Shown here one piece after another: positions 17,661 through 20,692 of a stretch of 20,692 bases of DNA. The first letter of the stretch is position 1. Every line of letters starts with the position of its first letter. The notes under the pieces were generated by a model that was given only the letters and a program-made list of their open reading frames with translations, searched no databases and was not told where the DNA came from. The position numbers were made by a program, and so were the translations under genes. The stretch comes from Chara braunii (lineage: Eukaryota; Streptophyta; Charophyceae; Charales; Characeae), in NCBI GenBank assembly GCA_003427395.1, contig BFEA01000243.1, forward strand, positions 385,013 through 405,704, in the 5' to 3' direction.

Positions 17661-19189
17661 GAATTTGACCACCCTTCGCAGGATCCCAGATGAATTGCCA
17701 GATAGCACCTATTCCTACAACCTCTTTGAGAGGCGAACCAAATGGAAAGAAATATTAAACTGGATGTTAGAATTCTTCGAGAGAGATCGCCCCTCCCTTT
17801 CCCTACCCCTCCGCCCTCAGCCCTACACTGCCTCCGCCGAGGCAAGTCACCCACTCTCCCTCGGCCCCAATATAGGACCAACCCTCTACACCCCTTTCCC
17901 CAAAAGCACGCAGTACCCGCCTAAAGCATGCCCCGAGCCACCCCTTGCCCACTTCTACCTCCGTTGGGACGGACGTTGACCCACACACCAGCCCCTGCCC
18001 CAAAATAGGGCATTCCCCTATTCCGCCCCTACCCTCTTTGAGACAGTCACCCCCCACCTTGTGATGCCCCTGCAAGATAGAGCTCCCCCCACCCCCTCCT
18101 TACCGTTCAGCCCTCCGGGAACGATCCGATCCAGCTGACCCCAGTTATTAATGACACACTTACCAAAATGTCGATCGCTATTTGGAAAAGCAGGACCTCT
18201 TCAAAAATATGCAATATCCCTCGAAAACACCCTACATCTTTAAGAACAACTCACTAAGAAAGCACAGGGCGGCAGTAAAACTAGTACAATTATTTCCCTG
18301 CCCCTTGCGCCAATCAACGTTTGACAGCTCCCACTATGTGCTCGTATTACCAATTTAAGAAAAGCGAAAAACTAATTATCAGAGAGGGTTTTCAAAATTT
18401 ATAGCTACAACAATAGTATAATTCCGAAGTCTTCGGGTTTCAAGATTAGAAAATCATGATAGAAATTACTTGGGACTTTCAAGGATATGTGTGTATGTGT
18501 TTACATGTAGATGAGAATTTGGTTGATCAGAAAATAAGAGATAAGATTGTGAGTTTATTTTTCCAAATTTGAGAAGCTGAAATTAAAACGGTGTAAGCAC
18601 TAGATTAGCAAGAATATAGGAAATTAGAAGATACAAAATTAAAATCAGCGAAATCAAAATGAAAAGGCAGCTGACACAAAGAGTACCATACATGTTCGCA
18701 CAAAATTCTCCTGCTCCATCGCTGCTGTCATTATTGCGCCACTACCTGCTTCGGTATCTTTCACCGGTGAACCAGCTCAAACGAACGCTTGAAACCGCCA
18801 ACTCTTTTTTACGCTCCAGCTTGTAACAAGCCTCTCTCCTCCCACTTCGTATGAGAAGATGGTCCTCACTTTCCGCCCGCGCTGCCCAACCAACCTCCAC
18901 TAGATTCGCACATGAGCATAGGAGTAGGGCCACTACCATGCCCAAAATCTCATGAAGACTATCCTAATCACCCTGACAGCCTTCCCTTCATCTAGCGTGT
19001 CAACCCACGACACCACATAAACGAATGGCAGGTGTTTTTTTTCGGTCTGAATGTTCCTATGATCCAAGGTTTGTTGGTTTGTTCATGGTTGCCAATGGGG
19101 GTCTTAAGAATTATTTAAGATTTTGGGGACTCCTAGCAACTTATCTTAGACGGCTCCATTGCTGATATACTTAGTGATCTGCGGTTGTT
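17661..19189. other. Unassigned intergenic DNA
   Basis: About 1.5 kb without a recognisable gene. 17780-18110 is C-rich and gives long Pro-rich frames with no domain. 18360-18680 is AT-rich. A minus-strand frame at 18742-18945 has no known feature. I see no RNA gene here. Confidence 0.5.
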
Positions 19190-19700
19190 CGATGCCAGAA
19201 CGACGTTGGCCGGTGTTGGGGTGTTGCGCTGTAACCTGCTGATGCAGGAGTGTGAGGCCTGGTAGAGAGATCTGGGGATGCTTTGGGGTGGGCATTCCAA
19301 GGGACAACCCAGGGTTGCTGCTGGGACGACGTTGGTTGGAGCTGGGGCGAGTCGTGTTGCCCTGTAACCCAGCAGGCTGGGGTGTGAGGCCTGGAAGAAC
19401 TCGGCAGGGAGTAAGACAGTGCTGGAGAGTTTTAGAAGGGTTGCTAGGGATCCACAGGGTTTTGAGCATTTGTAGAACCTCGGTAATGGCTGTTTTTGTT
19501 GTGGGCAGAACTGTCGTAGTAATTTTCTAAGTGTCTCAAAATTTTCTCAAATTCTCTTAACCAAAGCCGGGTAATGGCCTCGGCATCTCAAAGTTTCAAA
19601 TTCGATGTAAATTCCCATATGGGACGCTGGGCCCGGTTCCGAGCACGTGCTGCTCCCCACGAATAGACTCTTGTCCCCAGAAAAAATAAAATAAAAAAAA
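19190..19700 (+). mobile_element. Non-coding poly(A)-tailed retroelement, plus strand
   Basis: Two head modules (19196-19268 and 19322-19395), AGCCGGGTAATGGC (19565-19578), GGGACGCTGGGCCCGGTTCC (19621-19640), TGCTCCCCAC (19650-19659) and an A-rich tail (about 19680-19700). The part order matches the minus-strand element at 17102-17660. This is the most complete plus-strand copy and defines the family layout. Confidence 0.7.
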
Positions 19701-19822
19701 TCATCAAACAGAGTTCTCCGGTGAACCATAGGCAGAGAGGGAGAAGAGGACAACAAACGAGGGGATGTGACAAACTGTTTCATCGAAGTTTCACCGACGC
19801 ATCAAGACTCAGGAGGATATAC

Positions 19823-19826
<4 letters not shown>

Positions 19827-19865
<39 letters not shown>
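19827..19865. repeat. (AT)n microsatellite
   Basis: About 19 AT units. The spanning open frame encodes only Ile-Tyr repeats and is not a gene. Confidence 0.95.
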
Positions 19866-19869
<4 letters not shown>

Positions 19870-19919
19870 TATAAAGTATTATAAACATTGTCAATATTTA
19901 TATATAGGGGAAACTACGT

Positions 19920-20195
19920 AGGTAGGGTGCCCCAAGTGCAATTGCAATTTGTATCTTGCCCCATAGTGCAATTATAACTCGTTTTTGTGACTCTACTTAA
20001 GTTACCCCTCCCCAGGGGCAACTACGCAAGAGTCACAAAAATGAGTTATAATTGCACTACGGACCAAGATGCATTTTCGAATTGCAGTTCGGACAATGTA
20101 TACAACCTAGCTTTCTGCTCAGGTAGGGTGCCCCAAGTGCAATTGCAAACTGTATCCTTGCCCCATAGTGCAATTATAACTCATTTCTGTGACTC
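19920..20195. repeat. Fold-back repeat with a third direct copy
   Basis: A 30-base arm at 19964-19993 is complementary to 20030-20059 at 29 of 30 positions. The loop contains a small CCCC/GGGG hairpin. The segment from AGGTAGGGTGCCCC through the first arm (19920-19993) recurs directly at 20121-20195. The order is therefore arm, inverted arm, arm. This resembles a fold-back or MITE-like remnant; no protein or clear target duplication is seen. Confidence 0.8.
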
Positions 20196-20607
20196 CTATA
20201 CATTAAAGTGGGTTGGATCCACCCGTATGTGTTCATATGGTCCGTAGAATATTCATGTCCTTATCTAGGGAGATGCTAACTTTCTCTCGGTTCAACTAAC
20301 ACTATGTGACAAATATTTGCTTGCCACGGAATGTATGCTATAAATGACATTTGAGTTTAGTTTTTATGAAATAATCATCCCAGCCACCTTTTTATGACGC
20401 AGCTATTCAAAAGCAAATGTCAGGGTGGGATTGAAAACTTTAAAACTGCCAACTCTCAGTTTTCATGACTGGCTTTGGGTGACACTTGTCCTTTTTTATT
20501 CGTTTCCATTTTTATCTAAATTCTGGGAGAAACAAAGTGTTAGTTGATGAATAAAGTTATATCTTATTATCCTTGCACAATCAATTCAAGACAGATAGAT
20601 GGAGTGA
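20196..20607. other. AT-rich unassigned DNA
   Basis: No gene, RNA or repeat recognised. Confidence 0.5.
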
Positions 20608-20653
20608 AATACACACACACACACACACGCCCCCCCACACACACACACACAGA

Positions 20654-20690
<37 letters not shown>

Positions 20691-20692
20691 AC
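20608..20692. repeat. (CA)n microsatellite, cut by window edge
   Basis: CA repeats interrupted by GCCCCCCC (20629-20636) and by AGACAAAC near 20651, running to the window end. Confidence 0.95.

Noticed and set aside
17476-17979. 167-codon plus-strand frame rich in Pro.
   Set aside because: It overlaps the antisense of the non-coding repeat family and C-rich DNA, with no recognisable domain.
20608-20692. CRISPR-like regular repeat.
   Set aside because: It is a simple CA microsatellite; no repeat-spacer structure exists anywhere in the window.

Overview
The window is eukaryotic repeat-rich DNA with no convincing host gene. It is built from decayed retrotransposons, short poly(A)-tailed non-coding repeats and microsatellites. 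Both large elements point to the green lineage. One is a Penelope-like element with its GIY-YIG endonuclease in front of the reverse transcriptase, a layout described from green algae, spike mosses, slime molds and invertebrates. The other is a plant-type LINE with APE endonuclease, RT and zf-RVT domains. A charophyte-like alga such as Chara would fit, but that is an inference from protein style; the sequence contains no species marker. LAYOUT. 1-75 is a (GA)n microsatellite. 76-1096 is the probable 5' region of the Penelope-like element, with a purine-rich tandem repeat. 1097-4898 is its coding part: ORF1 (zinc knuckle, charged helix, SAP-like motif), GIY-YIG endonuclease, CxC linker and reverse transcriptase. 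It carries five in-frame stops and frame changes. 4899-5944 is its probable 3' region, containing a hairpin and, directly after it, a well-formed type I hammerhead ribozyme motif (5759-5822). 5945-6022 is a (CT)n tract, followed by a 97-bp duplication. 6023-7986 holds unrecognised DNA, a short poly(A)-tailed repeat and a 113-bp tandem duplication. 7987-15626 is one 5'-truncated LINE bounded by a matching target-site duplication; it holds ORF1 and ORF2, a 3' UTR and a 26-nt poly(A). 15636-19700 is filled with short non-coding repeats, among them a poly(A)-tailed family present in both orientations. 19827-20692 holds an (AT)n tract, a fold-back repeat and a terminal (CA)n tract. HOW THE PARTS WORK TOGETHER. 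In the Penelope-like element, endonuclease, linker and RT would nick DNA and prime reverse transcription on it; the hammerhead would cut the element RNA. In the LINE, ORF1 would bind RNA, and ORF2 would nick at a TTT/A-like site and reverse-transcribe from the poly(A) tail. The short repeats at 6811, 17171 (minus) and 19621 share a 3' tail motif with the LINE 3' UTR, which suggests they were mobilised by LINE machinery. Neither large copy looks able to move by itself. The most novel-looking point is a hammerhead ribozyme next to a permuted Penelope-like element, a clade I recall being described as lacking canonical hammerheads.
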